Shown here: positions 37,537-51,200 of the stretch, in pieces
How the letters are laid out: the number at the start of each line of letters is the position of its first letter
Position numbering within the stretch: the first letter of the stretch is position 1
Assembly (NCBI GenBank): GCA_023238725.1
Contig: CM041539.1
Location: 24,020,104 to 24,084,103, forward strand
Reading direction: 5' to 3'
Length of the DNA stretch: 64,000 nt
DNA from: Scortum barcoo
Lineage: Eukaryota; Chordata; Actinopteri; Centrarchiformes; Terapontidae
Program-made: the position numbers and the translations under genes
Notes under the pieces: model-generated
What the model saw: only the letters and a program-made list of their open reading frames with translations
Told to the model about the DNA's origin: nothing
Databases searched by the model: none

Positions 37537-38450
37537 ATGTACTAGACAGGTCAGGATCAGTCATACACCTGGTGTTGAGCACAAGGTCTCTGAGCTTGCT
37601 GACGAGCCTGAAGGTACGGTGGTATTACATGTTGAATTACACGCATGAGGACTAACTGTATGCTTACAAATAAAGTGTTTCACTTTTCAATTTAGATTGT
37701 TGTTTCTTGCATGCTGTGTATACCATCAAAAAATATATGTGTTTGTATGTAATGCAAACAGCCTCTTGTAGGCCAGGAGATTTGTCTTACAAAATAACAT
37801 GTTCTCATATGCACACACACACACCTCTCTTATACACATCAGAAGATGTAATTAATGGAATATTTTAGTTTTCACTGCACAGCACAGCAGAGTCCAGCTC
37901 TTACACGTTCATGTCAAAAACATGGAATGTTGGTTAAGCTGAGATAACCTTGATGGCATTATTAGTTATTTACTTGACACAGATAACATTATACAGCTGC
38001 TTTAACAGGCTGAGTAGCCAATATGAGTCAACCGATTTTGATGTGCAAAATAAGTTCATATTTATATTAATTCATGCACATTTAGCAGGTAAAGCTACAC
38101 CTAAAAGGTTTAGAATCCTCACAGTCGCATCACAAGAGCAACACAGTGCTTGACTGAGTAATAACTTCAGATTTCAGACTCTCACTGATATTCGCTCCCC
38201 ATCTATTTCAATGAGGGACAGTCGTAGATAAATTAACCCATCTTTTCTGCTTTATACAGAGCTACACCTGATTGAACTTTGATCAGTGAAATTGAGAGGC
38301 TCAGAAAAAAGAAGTGATGCTGATTGGCTGCAGTGAGTGCCAAGACAATCATTATTAATAATATTAATAACAATAATTTAATAAGAAATTGTACATTTTA
38401 AAATTGCTCATAGTAATTGCTAGTAATTGAGAAATTATTTCCGTACTGTC
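37537..38450. other. Intergenic; 3' flank of GIMAP gene
   Basis: No gene recognised. A short CA run lies near 37813-37824. Confidence 0.45.
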
Positions 38451-41400
38451 TCAGGGGACATCTCGTCTCATGGTAGAGACTCCCTTGTTGTTGCTGTCTG
38501 GCTCTATTTTTCTCTGCTTTGGTCTGGTTCCTTGGACAAGTAAGCTGCCCAGCAGGGCCCCAGCTGCAGCCCCGACAGCTGGCCTGGTACTCAACCCTGT
38601 AGCCACCCGGTAGGAGCCAGCAAGGGCCCCAACTGCTGCTCCCAGCACAGCACCTCCAGCCCTCAGCCATGACAGAGTCCACTCAGCCTCACACTGGCAC
38701 ACTTGGTTCGCAGTGTCCCTCTATGGACCCAGAATCAGGTAAGAATCACACTAATAATATAAACAGCCTACTGTCCCACCATTCAGAAATATCAAGTGCA
38801 CATTATCTTACAGCTTTAAATATTATGTTGTATGTAGCAGTTGTAGTGGAACATGGTTGTGGTGTCTAACTGTATTTGATCGACAGAAAGATAAAAATCT
38901 TAACGATCTCCTGTTAATTTGAATGCCAGCTGTACAAGTCTAGATAATGAGAAAATGCTTCAAAAACAAATGAATAAATCCACATCAAATGTGCTGTGGA
39001 TATGTAAGGCATTTTCTGTAGCAGCACATTTGGGAAAGAATTATCAATTGTGCATAAAGTACCTCAAGATTTGAAAAGCAGCCTATCATGACTGCTGAAT
39101 ACATTTGACACATCTCTGTGATATAAAGAGGGAGGAAACTCTGCCCAACACCGAATATGGTTTATTTAGTGCCAACTCCAGATCAGAGGAGCTTCACAAA
39201 GCTAACTTCTTCAAGTGAAATGAATAAATTTGGACTTGGTGACAGTTTCACTCACCGTCTCCTGCAGCACGTTGCCATCATCCAACACTGCCAGCCTTTT
39301 CTGTTCTGTCTCTGTAACTTAAAGAGATTAGAGGATATTCATTATTTAATAAATCATTTCGCTCTGAATCTGTGAATCTGCTAATTGAGCCGTACTCACT
39401 GGGTTTAATAGTATCTCCATGGTGGCTCAGTGGCATTGTGAACGCCCATTTTTGTTGCTGGCCAAGCTCCTCCAGTGATTTGTGGTCCATCATTGTTTTC
39501 CTGTGGTGGTTACCTTTGTTAAAGTACACAGTGCTCATCTCATTTATTCTATCGGTTTCTGTTTTCTGAAAGTGCCTCTGCATCCCTTCTATTGTGGCTT
39601 TCAACACCTTCTTTGAATCCTCATTTTCTCTCTTCAGCTGTCCAATTGTGTCTTTGAGCTCTTTTATTTCTCTCTGGTGTCTCGTTATCATTTGGCCTAG
39701 CTCTTTATCTTTTTGCTTACACTTGTCCATCAAGGCTGCTGTCTCTCGCTCTTGTTCTTTCACTCTTTCTTTTAGCGCTTCATTTTCCACCCCACTGCTA
39801 TGCTTTGTAGCTTTAATCACATCATCTTTCACAGCACATCTTTCTCTCAAACTTGATATGACTTTGTCTTTCGCCATAATAACTTGTCCGAGCTCGTAGT
39901 TCTCCCGCTCGGCCTCCACTAATCTTCTGTCAATCTGTTCTTTGTAGTCTTTATTTTTCTGAATCTGTTTTTCTTTCTCTTTAGCTGTCTTTATCATTTC
40001 TTCTACTATCTTCTCCTTCTCCTCCACTGTTTGCCTCAAGAGGTCTTTCTTTGTCCTTACCTTCTTTAGCTGCCTTGCAGTATTTTTTGAGCTCTGATCA
40101 AGCTTCCTGTTGATTTCTTGGAGTGTCATAAAACTATGCAATAAGTGTCCAGCATCATTCCCCACCTGTGTTTCCTCAATCTTCACTAGTAGTTCTTGAA
40201 CTTGAATGTCTGCAACCTTGCTTGAGTTATCAAAAACATGATATCTATTTCCGCATTTGTTCACCAACCACTGAAGGGCGGGCCATCTCTCAATGTGCTT
40301 TTCAATGGGAGTGACTCCCAGTTTGTCTCCCCACGTGAACAGCACGATGGTTCGTGTCCACCCCCAAACTCCAAGCAAGCTTAAGTGTTCCTCTACTTTC
40401 AACCGGTCAGTTTCGGTGAAAGTCTCATCACTGCGAATGACCACCAGAACAGCATGGGGAAAGGGGGCACACAGAGATGCACTGCTGGAAATCTGCTGTT
40501 TTACCTCCTGTGGGGTGTCCTCTGAGCAGTATCTCCCATGCCAGCCAGGAGTGTCAACTACAGTAACTCGCTTTTTGTGAATGTCGCCCTGTCTCTCGGT
40601 ACAATGTGGAGTTGGTTGTCCAGCAGAAAAGACTTTGTCACCAAGAATGGTGTTTCCAGCTGAGCTCTTTCCAACCTGCTTTGGTCCCACAATGAGAATT
40701 CGAAGTACTGAAAGCAGATGAGACTGTCCTGGATTTTGAAAAATGCAGGATTTAGACAATAAAATCTCTCCCAATACAAATTTCATCTTGAAAGACTGTG
40801 ATGTTTAGATGCACTCTGAAAAATTGCAATGCCAAAGTGATCTGTGAGGACAGGTAAGGAGTACCCAAACTCTTTCAAAGGGGAAAGCGTTGCTCTAAGA
40901 AACTTTGATTTTTGATATTTCTTGGTAGAACCATAAAATTGTTTTCATTTGTGAGAAGTTATATGCCACTGTAGTGCTACCATGTAAACTTAAAGCCAAA
41001 ATAACATTTTGGTCATCTTTAGTAAAAACTGAACACAAAACTAACTTACTGTATGATTATATTTGAAGTTGATATGGCAAAATTACTAGCATATAGTTGT
41101 GTATTTGCACATCCAGCAGATATGAAGCAACATTTGCATTCATTTGGAGTTGTAGGTCAGCATTCGTCCTCCTTAAGTTCTGTTTTTTATCTCCACCAAC
41201 TACTGGGAAAAATATCAGGTTAAATGCTCCACTATGGTAACCAACTAATAACTTACATGTATCTCTGCTGCTAGGAAGGTAGTGTACAGTGGTTTTCTTT
41301 TTAGCTTTTTTGATTGAATCAACTGCCCGCTGTTACAAAAAGTTACCACTTGAAAGCAGTGAGAGTGAACCAAAACAGCACATTTGTAGGTTGGAAAACC

Positions 41401-42650
41401 AAAACAACGAGCTGTACTGAGCCAAAAAGATTTGTACAGCTGAGATGATGATTATCTGTAGATTCATCACTACAAGTGACTCGGTTTATATAACATTGAT
41501 TTATCATTCATTTGATCCACTGTCATTATAAAAATATTGATTATACAGCTTTAAGTGATGCTTACCCATTAGAGATCTGAGTGTACCTCTCACCGTATGC
41601 TCATTCATTTGCCTCAGACTCGCCCTCTCTTCTATCTTTCTCCTTTCCTTCTCAGTCATTCTTGAGACTTCCTCATTTGTGGTCACGTAACCAACTCCTC
41701 CTTCTTTCAGGTATCCAGCAATAAGTTTGTCAATCTTTTTCAAAGGTTCTACAAGGAAGACGTGAGGTCCGGGTGGGCACATGGCCATGCAGGCTGCCAT
41801 GTTGTCACTCATGAGGCCGGGATCCTGGACAGAGTAGTGGATCCACCTTTCAGGGCTGCTGACGACAATAACTCTACGACCATTGCCAAGAACGCCCTGT
41901 CTCCTAACAGACATCTTCACGTCTCTGCTGATGTCAAACATCTGTTGGCCGAGGATGGTGTTTCCTGTCAAACTCTTCTCAAGCCAATTGTGTCCCAGGA
42001 GAACAATCCTCAGCTCTTGAAGACAGTGTTCCCCTGGCAGCAGACAAGATCATTCAGCAGCTGTGCAATTATGTCATTATCAATTATGCAAAGAATGTAT
42101 TTTAAATATATTATATGACATGTATTATACTAAATGGAGAAAGATTTACTCGAATACCTTTCAAAAGAAAACACTGGCTACTGAACTTTTATGGATCTGT
42201 ATTCAATTGTTCACTCTGAACCTTGAAACATTGATGTGGAAGATGATTGAAAGCTCCAGAACAGCTGCCAGATATGTCACACTGTGTTGTGAGATCGTTT
42301 TGTTGTTTTCCAGGGTCATGAATTAACTCTGACTCAATTTTCAAGCCAACATAGATGACAGTTCTTAAAGTACTATGAAATTTGAACATGGGCACACTCC
42401 ATCTGCTGAGGCAGATTATTTGATGCAATTCAAAGTCCAGGACAGCTGCAAAATAGATCTTGCAGAGAAATTGTTTAGTAAGGTCTTCTGTCTGTTTTTT
42501 TGACAACCACCAACTTGAAAACTGTCAAAAAAGATTAAACACTACCATTTATACTAAATAAAGACAACTTTAAAGGTAAGAGTAAATATAATTCAGCAGC
42601 ATACCTTTTTGTGTCAGTGCTCTGCGGCCCACTGAAACCCTTTCCTCCAT
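38451..42650 (-). CDS. GIMAP-family GTPase, five coding exons, two AIG1 domains
   Basis: GIMAP proteins are immune-associated GTPases of membranes. The minus-strand model has exons at 42650-42605, 42033-41566, 40707-39400, 39311-39256 and 38720-38451, all with GT/AG borders and matching phases (1,1,1,0), giving about 715 residues. Exon 1 gives the start (MEERVSVGRRALTQK). Exon 2 encodes a degenerate AIG1 domain: its P-loop is GHNWLEKS (29-36, Glu for Gly), SSPERW stands where DTPGW belongs, and the G4/G5 core is deleted. Exon 3 encodes an intact AIG1 domain: P-loop GPKQVGKS (179-186), DTPGW (223-227), TWGD (296-299), NKCGNRYHVF (321-330). A charged coiled coil follows (about 366-590). Exons 4-5 add a short linker and a Gly/Ala-rich hydrophobic segment (AGGAVLGAAVGALAG) ending in a basic tail. 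Without splicing at 39399, exon 3 would instead stop at 39278. It is most like multi-domain GIMAP8-type fish genes. No transcript evidence is available here. Confidence 0.82.
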
Positions 42651-43013
42651 GATTTCTTCTGTCAAATATTTTTTCAAAGCTGATATTTATATTACATTTT
42701 AACCCAGCAAGGGAGACAACATTCTCAATGCTCAATGCCAGCCTGCGCTTTAATGTTTGACTCAGCTTTCTGCCTGACAAGTAGTCAAAGTCCAACCAAT
42801 CCTACCTGTCATATAACTGTCCTTTAAAGGTGAGATATCAGATATAATTATCACAAACAGAGAGCAAATTTATAGCATGTAATTCTACACCAACTAACCC
42901 CTATTTTTAATGCTAGGGTCTGAGTTAAGCCTGTGTATGATTTACTGTAAAAGTAAGGGTTAATAAAGCACTGAAAACACATTTACCCAATCAGCTTCTT
43001 ACTATAAGTGATA
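42651..43013. other. 5' flank of the GIMAP gene
   Basis: Non-coding sequence between the GIMAP start and the Tc1 element. The promoter and 5' untranslated exon are expected here or beyond, but no clear motif was identified. Confidence 0.35.
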
Positions 43014-43015
43014 TA

Positions 43016-44004
43016 CACTGGAGCCACATCAGCCACAGCATTAAAACCACCTGCCTAACATTGTGTATGACGAAAACAGCTCTCACCCATTGAGGCATGA
43101 ACTCCACAAGATCTCAGAAGGTGTCCAGTGGTACCTTGCAGAGTTAACACAATGAACTCTTTGTCATGTTCCTTAAACCATTCCTAAATATTTTTTACAG
43201 TGTGGCAGGATTCATTTTCATTCTCTAAGAGGCCGCTGCCATCAGAGAATACCGCTGCAATGACGAGGTGTGCTTTGTTTCCAACAATGTTTAGGCATAT
43301 GGTACGTGCTAAAAGTTATATCAACATGAAAGCCAGGAGCCAAGGTTTCTCAGCAGAATATTACCCAGAGCACCACAGTAGCTCCACCACCTTGCCTTCT
43401 TTCCATAGTGGATCCTGGTGCCATTTATTCCACAGGTCGACAATGCACACGCATCTGGCCATCCACAAGATGTAAAAGAAAACATGATTCATTAAACCAG
43501 ACAATGTTCTTCCTTTGCTCCATGGCTTAATTGTGACTCACATGCCCATTCTAGGCACTTTAGGTGCTGGGCAGGGGTCAGCATGCATTGTGTGTTCTGA
43601 CACATTTCTGTCAAAGCCATCAGCAACTTTTTCAGCAAATGATGCTACAGTAGCTCCTCTGTGGGATCAGACAAGAGGGACTAGTCTTCATTCCCCATCC
43701 ACATCAAAGAGCCTTGGGTGCAAGTTCATCAGTTGTCCTTTCATGGACCGCTTATGATATGTACTAACCAGTGCATACCAAGGATGCCCCTCAACACCTG
43801 CTGTGCTATGACCCAGACCCTTGCCCATTGCAATTTAGCCTTTGTTGACGCCACTCAGATTCTTATACTTGCCCATTTTCCTGCTTCAAGAAAAAACGGT
43901 TTACTTGCTGCCTAATTTACCCCACCCATTGACAGGTGCCATTGTAACAAGAGAATGTTATTTACTTTACCTCTTAGTGTTTTTAATGTTCTGGCTCTTC
44001 AGTG
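43016..44004 (-). mobile_element. Tc1-like transposon, decayed
   Basis: The element runs from CACTGGAGCC to GGCTCTTCAGTG and is flanked by TA on both sides (43014-43015 and 44005-44006), the target duplication of Tc1/mariner elements. The imperfect inverted ends share CACTG, GCCA and ACATTAAAA-like blocks. At about 990 bp it is slightly shorter than a full Tc1. The minus strand carries a broken transposase: N-terminal paired-like helix-turn-helix pieces near 43800-43880 and DDE-domain pieces near 43180-43560, with several stops and frameshifts. Confidence 0.8.
43180..43885 (-). pseudogene. Tc1 transposase remnant
   Basis: On the minus strand, short recognisable blocks of a Tc1 transposase appear in several frames: a MGKYKNL-like N terminus at about 43875, the segment corresponding to MLTPAQHLK at about 43570, the W-SDE-like region near 43480, and downstream the part around NNVWFNESCF. 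Multiple frame changes and stops exclude activity. The domain order matches a single inactivated gene. Confidence 0.65.
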
Positions 44005-44006
44005 TA

Positions 44007-47000
44007 CATTACACAGAACAGTTATTTTGAATGACTGATTTATTCTGTTTGTCTATGCCCCTCTCATTGCTTTGAAGTGGGTGGGGCTCAGAAATGGCTT
44101 CATGTTGTTGTGCACCAATCAAAGCTGAGTAACATCTCAAACAACATGACATTTGCGAGCTGTTGTTGATGTTGCCAAACCACTGTTAGTTGAATCTGAT
44201 TAAAACACCCACTCATCCTTATGAAGAAGATTAAGTCTTAAACTGTTGCTTACTTGGCGATTAACATTTAAAATGTAGAGAAAATTTGATAATTTCAAAC
44301 CAAGCTTTCAGGGGCTCTAAAGAAAACATTAAGTATCATAATAACAAAAGCAAGAATCACACTTTTCCAGCTTCCTCAGAAAGCGTTTTTATTCAGGTTC
44401 AAATTCAGATTTAATGCCACAGCTGTTGCATTGCCAGTCTGTAAAAGAGTCCCTGAGCCAGAATTAACTCGGTTCACTGACTGTGCAATAGTGCACATCA
44501 TGCAAAAAGTAACTGACTACAGTAAGAAACCATGATTAATTACAAAGTTGGAAAAATGCCTTATAAGCATCATCTGTGACTACAGCCTTCCATCTGTGGC
44601 TTTAAGTAGAAGAGAGGCATCACTGAAGGTGTTTGCAGCGCCAAACCTGAACGGTGAGAAAGTGTTGACTATAACCTTTGCAGATAATTTCATGAACTGA
44701 CTCCCAGAGACCAGCTCAGCTTAAATCTGTAGCTGTTCCATCTGTGGTACATTTGGTTGTAGTCTGAATGCATGGAAAGTCATTCAAAAGAGCTATTGCA
44801 AAAGAACAGGAGAGCATCTTTGCCATTTCTAAAAGTGAACATCATACTCATCATTTACATTATGTACATATTTATAGTCTCTCATCAGCCTGTCGCACAT
44901 CTTGTGACTGTATATGTCCCCACGACACCCGATGGACAGTTGGTTGATGTGTCATTCAAAAGGTCTACTGCAAAAGAACAGCTAAGTACATTTCTACAAT
45001 TTCTAAAGGTGAATGTGACATTCATCATTTACCTTATGTACATATTTTCAGGATAGTCTCTACATAAGGTCACACTGTTTGACTTTCTCTTAGTAAAAAA
45101 TTGGGGATGTGTCATGAATGACAGAGGATAGATGTAAATGTGTCTCTGCTAAAATGCTTCTGTTCTGTTGCTGGAGAATAAAAAAAAATAGGAGGAAATG
45201 GTTGAAACATGTTTAGTGTGGATCAGCTACCACCTGCCCTGGGTATCATGCTGAGCCATATTCCTTTTTCTGATGCAAACAGAGAAACTCACACAAATTC
45301 AAATAAGCAAATAAGTCAAAAGAGTAATATTCTCAAGTGTTTTAATTGAAGAAAACATAAAAATAGCCTTAGAAAACAAAACAAAAGCTGATGTAAAAGG
45401 TGCCACTAACTGAATTATTTTTAAGATTTCAAAAGTTCATAAAGTTCTGTCAATTTGTAATGTAATGTTTCCAGTCTAGACCTCAGGAAAAACACAACCA
45501 CAAGTCACAGTTATTACTTAGCTGAATAAAAAACATCCAGTGTAAAAAGTTTTTTCCCCCAAATATTTATTTGAGCAGAGCATCCTGCTGTGGAGTATGA
45601 TTTTTTTTACTGAATGGCAGGATGGTTGGACTGTACTGTATGTTATATGTCGGGACCAAAAACAGAAAACAGGTTAAGATACTAAAGCTTTAAACAAATA
45701 TTTGAGGTAAAGCAACTCAAAGATTCTTCTTGTAAAAAATGTGAACTGATTACAAACAGCTCTTTGTACATAAGAGCAGACTTTATTCATTCTTATTGGT
45801 CTTTAATTCTTAATATTAAAACTTTAGAACAAGCTACTTGGCAACTAAACCTGCAACTTGCATGCTATACCAGAGGTCATTTTTCAATTTTCATTCTGTG
45901 ACTACCACAGGGGCTCAGTTAGTTTCTACATTTTCACACAAAAATTAAGCAGCACTGTCTATTAAGGCTTGCATGAAATCTGTCTGGATTGAGATAACTC
46001 TACTGAAAGAGGAAGAACACAAGATATTGCTGCTGAGGAGTGATGACGCCAAAGAATTATACCATCTGAATGAAATATATGATTAATACTACATGTGGCA
46101 CGGGAGGGAGGAGGGGAGGAGAGAGCAGGACACAAAAAAAAATCCCCTCCATGTCTTGCTACCATTGTTTGCATTTGGTACCAGGAAATGTGGCTTGTAA
46201 CACTGGAAGAGATCCACTCATGTACAGCAGCCTCCAACGTTTAATTAGATACGGTTAGAAGACGATCAACTCGGGGATGATTGATTCTAAAAATGGTGAA
46301 ATGTATTGAACTGGCTCGGACATCCAGAGGAAAGCTGCCTGCAGGTGGTATGTAAGCAGTTTCCTTTAACTAATAAAAATGTTTGGTTACAAGGACGCCT
46401 TTAACAATCTGGCTTTCCACTTTAAAGATTAGAAATATTTTTTAATAATTGATTTGCTTTGGTAAGCAAACCAAATGAATGCACACTACTCCTTCATTCA
46501 CTGTAATGGGAGGAGAAGGATGAATTTCCAAATGTAACGTGGAGGTAAGAGGTGGGTACTGTTTTTAAAGGGGTGGCGAAAAAGCAATCCCTTGCCTGAG
46601 CAAGCTTGATTTAAGGCAAAGGTTAAAACATCACTACTACAGTGTATATCTGGACAGCAAAATAAAACGTTAACAGCTGTGAGGCTACATAAAGACAGTT
46701 GGTGACCTTTTCCTTGAATCTGGTTCTACTACCACTCAGCAGAAGCAACAGTCACATGAGGCAGGACAGTGTGCGCTGCTGCATTTCAACTGTATAGACT
46801 GCCATCTGGGATTGGGGAGGTGGATGGAGACCTTGTTTTCAAAATGGACGATGACACGTATGCAAGTAACTATTTGTGTAAAGAAAGTGAATATTGGAAT
46901 TGGAAAGAAAAATTGAAATATGTCAGAATGAAACCATGGATGTGGGTGCAGCAGGCTGCAAATGAGACCTGTAACAGATGGTAGGTATCCTTGGTAAGGA

Positions 47001-47063
47001 CAGTTTTCACATTTGGAGCCCTTGCTGTAGTTTAACAGACACCAGCCTCTCCAAGTCAAGGTG
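44007..47063. other. Intergenic, contains a degenerate 172-bp tandem repeat
   Basis: No confident gene. A two-unit direct repeat lies at about 44733-45055 (separate entry). Other open frames (46070-46258, 46769-46984) lack recognised domains. Confidence 0.45.
44733..45055 (+). repeat. Two-unit degenerate tandem repeat, about 172 bp per unit
   Basis: The CATTCAAAAG at 44781 recurs at 44953, and both are followed by similar sequence including TTTCTAAA, TCATCATTTAC and TATGTACATATTT. Both units keep one reading frame with FLKVN-IIY-MYIF, a hydrophobic segment. Whether this ever coded for protein is unknown. Confidence 0.6.
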
Positions 47064-47067
47064 TTAA

Positions 47068-47591
47068 AGGGTCAGTTCACCAAGATCATGAGATTTAAAA
47101 ACAACAAAAAAAACCCAACCACCAAAAACAAAGACTTAATCTTTGCACTACCTAGCCCAGTAGATGATGTGGGATTTATAATTTGAGACCTTGGCCCTGA
47201 GACTTCTCCTGTTAAACCAATAAAACAGGGGTGAACTGCATGTCATTGGTGGGACTTAAATCAAATGAAATAATATTTAAAAAAAAAAACAACTCAAGAA
47301 CATAGTCTCCTCTTAGTCTCTCTCCAGTGATATGAATGTAGCCAGCTTTCACTATTTTGTTTACATTCAACAGTTACAGATGAAAGAAATGACAGAGTTA
47401 TTCTTTCTTGACACCACATTATGTTTTTCAACTGTATTTTTATAATGATATAATGGCAAACATGTCTTTCACCTAAATTGGAACAGCAGAGGAAGTGTCA
47501 GTGTGTCTCTGACCCCGGGCATATGAAAACCTAAACTATCTGCATAGCTAGAAAAGTATAAGTTAAACGGTAATGCGGGTGAACTGACTCT
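47068..47591. mobile_element. TTAA-flanked MITE
   Basis: The ends AGGGTCAGTTCACC and, inverted, AGAGTCAGTTCACC (13 of 14 match) are each flanked by TTAA (47064-47067 and 47592-47595). This is the target duplication typical of piggyBac-type elements. The roughly 524-bp interior has no transposase, so it would depend on a source element elsewhere. Confidence 0.7.
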
Positions 47592-47595
47592 TTAA

Positions 47596-48236
47596 GATTA
47601 AGAAAACCAGGCTGGGCCTCAAGGCACCGGTTCCCATTACAAGTCCCACTTAGTGAAAAAAAGGGAAAAAAAATGTCCTGCATGTTACAGATTGCTATTG
47701 TAGAAATGCACTGCCGCTGGATGGAGGTTATAATTAAAAAGATCAGATACAGATCGGCTTTTGTTCTGTGGGCGAAAACAATGAGCGCGTCACTGCTCCC
47801 TGACTGGCTGATGACTATGACAGGAAGTGGAGGTAGGTAGCACAGAGCAGGAAATGGGCTGACTGGCTGTCCAGGTGACCTCTGACAGGTTAGGAGCTTA
47901 ACCTTGGGTGTTACTAGGATTTAATGGTACTTGCATGGGGACAGTGGGTTGCTAGCTGAATTACGAAAGATGCAGAGGAATACAGTACTGCATCCCCCTC
48001 CCCCTCCTTATGCTCTGCATTAAACCAGAGAGCTTGAACCCCAGACCTTCAATGCTCACTCTCACTCTAGTGACATTAGGATTTCTAACTCTGGTCTCTA
48101 TTATGTTTTCACAGCTGAGTCTCCCCCCCAGCCTGCCAACTGACTCAACAGTAGGAGGAGAATGGAGTTGGGTGGGGGTGGGACACCGCAGGGCGACCGT
48201 ACAGAAATGGCCGTGCACAGAGGGGGGTGACACACT
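47596..48236. other. 3' flank of the agpat3-like gene
   Basis: This is the likely 3' untranslated and downstream region of the minus-strand gene. No separate gene was recognised. Confidence 0.4.
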
Positions 48237-51200
48237 TTAGTTTTGTTTCTTTGCCTCCAGGTTGCCGTAACTGGAGCCCGTTTTCTTCACCTCGGTGACC
48301 CCTATGAGGCGGCGGATCGCTATGGAGGCTGGGAAAAGAAGAAAGGAGTGAAATGAGGACAGCAATTCAAATGTTAAACAACACTGGACCTTCAACAATT
48401 TCAACAGCTTTGAATTTTTCTTTTTTTTTTTTTTTATTCAAGTCAAAAGATGCACTGCTTCCTGGTCAATCCCCAGGAGGAAGAAGTGGTGTCAGTTTTT
48501 ATTTTAAGGGCTGCTGATGCAGAGTTTACCTACCAATGATGAGGAAGATGATGAAGCCAATGATGAGGAGGGGGGAGCCGCTGACGGCCACTCCATAGGC
48601 AAAGTTGATGAGGGGAGAAAGCAGCAGGGTGGCCCAAAACATGAAGTTGAGCAGAGTCCATGGTCTACGATGTGGGACTACTGTGGGTCCGGGGAACTTG
48701 CCTTCCTTGTTGTAGCTCTCCTGTAAGGCATCCTGAGAACAGGAGGAAGAACTGTTAATTCTTTGTGTATCACAGTTAAATGTGGGGCAAAATATTTGTT
48801 ATTTTGTTCTGACATATTTTTGAAATCTTATGAACATTTTACTGCAGTGAATAACACGAATAACTTGTACTCCAGTTTTAGCTTGTGTACAAAAAACCCA
48901 TCAATCACTAGAAGAGTTAAAATCTTCCAATTTATGTGGTGGGTTCATATATTGATTCCAGACCTGATTCCAGCCTTTAACACTGGCTTTCCTCAGTTTA
49001 CCTTCTCCTGGTAGAGCTTGTGCAGCCAGCTGGCACACTCTTGCTCATCCTCTGGTATATCCTCCACAGGGAACCGCCTGGTGGGAAAAAGAAAAAAGAA
49101 AGAAACAGAAACATTTATTTTAAGTGTCACACATATAAAAAAGTGCAGAGCCAGTCTTAAACTGGGGACAGATCTTAGGATTCTTAACAATGCAACGATT
49201 AGAGAGACAGCTATTTTAACTAACATTCAGTTTTTTGTCTTTATAGTCAGAGATGAGCACATGATTAACTAAGAAAATACAAAAGGACAATACAGTGATG
49301 ACAGGTTGTTGCGTTCCTAAGCAACTGCTGAAATCCAGAAAGAACAAGAATTCAAGAACACATGGCGGAACAGTAATGAACTCTGTGATATTCTGCAGTT
49401 TGTGCAGAAGAGGACCAACTGATCTAGAGAGGAGCATACTTATTCCAACTTCGTCAGATCAGTTGTAATGCCTAAATCATAGCTATAAACATTGTGATGT
49501 GTTCCTGCCTTTAAAGACCATGACACAAGAAAGAAAAGAAGAATACAATATTCAAAAGATGTAACAAATTAAGGATATTAAGCAAACACTGTGTGAAAGA
49601 CACTCTCAAATAATAATATAATGGACAATAAGATGTGACACCCATTATTTCATGATCAATCCCATCAAGACGACACCCTTTGAATTTTCCTCTGGTCCTC
49701 AGAGTGCCACAGAAAATGTTTAATGATATTACAGTACTTCGCTTGTGGCATGTTATGGCAGTTTTTCACCACCAGGTGACCCCCTCACCTAAAACTCACT
49801 TCCACTCTGTGCCATAGAGCATTGGGGTAGAGTGTCTTCAGTCCCTGAACCCACTGACTCCAAAGGCTGACTTAAGTCTATTAAACAAAAGAATCATTCA
49901 CCATCTTCCTTTCTTTACTTTTATTTAAGTAAAATGAAGAAACATGGTATTTCTCTTATTCAGTTGTGCTGTCTGGACAAAAGACTTGCTCTTCACAGCT
50001 ATTTCAGAGTGAGCCTTCCCAGTCTGTTTCCATCTCATGGCCAGCTCTGTACTCAGTAGGAGGTTCTGGCCATTCAGAATCATTGTTCTGAAACCATAAA
50101 CGTGCTGGGAAAGCAGCCAACATTTTGAGAGCACTCACTGTCTCTTTCACGGTTATTAGACAAAATGCAGCTGGTGGGATGCCAAAAGGTTTAAAGTACA
50201 TTCATCATTTTCCACTTGAAGAAAGTGAGTACAGCTGGCAGCGTGACGCATCATTATTACAATAAGCGATGATTCAAACATAAACGGAGGGTATCGGTGG
50301 CGCTCACCTTACACTCATGTCGGCTTTGTATCTCTTGCCGTTGACAATGCCCAGCAGAGTGGGTGTTTGGTTGTCTTTGAAGTTCAGAGTCACATCGTAC
50401 ACAGCAGTTACTGTAAAAGAGAAAAATAGAGATTAAGAATAAAATACTTGTATATATGTGTGTACTTGGAGCATGATGGACTTTGTGTGTGTTTGTAGAC
50501 ACAACCTGTCCCCTTAAGACACTGCAGTGTGGTGGTGAATCCTTTGGTTCGGGGTAATAGGTGGTACTTGAGCTTGGGCAGGCCTTTACTCTCTGCAACC
50601 TGCATACTGATTTGGTGCTTCGTCTCTGTGAAGCGGGTGCCCTCGCAATACAGCAGAAACTGTGGAGGGGAAAGTGCAGTGTTAGTACACACACAGAGAC
50701 ACCTAGAAAAAAAAAAGGAGACAGACTTGAGGTGACCTCCTTTCTTTTGTTCCATCTACTACCCTACTTCTGCTTGGTTGAATTACAGATCAAGTTCACC
50801 TCAATGTAATACTGTTCTAAAATAAAGTCACCGTCTTATCTCGACAGGCGGGTGGACGACAACTCCAAACTGTTTAGTCTGTTTATCTGAACACATACAA
50901 ACTATGTCATTAGCAGTGGCCTGATGCATGACTTAAGGGGTAATTAGATCAACTGCCGATCTGCCTAATCTCAGCGAACTGGTTGGTGACTGTGAGCTGC
51001 TTTACACCTTTAGTAAGTAAGGACAATAAACAGAAGGGCCTGCTGCTGCCAGGCAAGACGTAAAGACTGTTAGCTATGTGCTTATTCTAACAGAAAGATG
51101 TTTTGCCTCCCAAAGCAGGAAGGACATCTCCTCAAACTGTTTATGCATAGAGGACAGTCTTTTTCACAAGGTTTCAAAGAAAAATATAAACTTGCAGCCT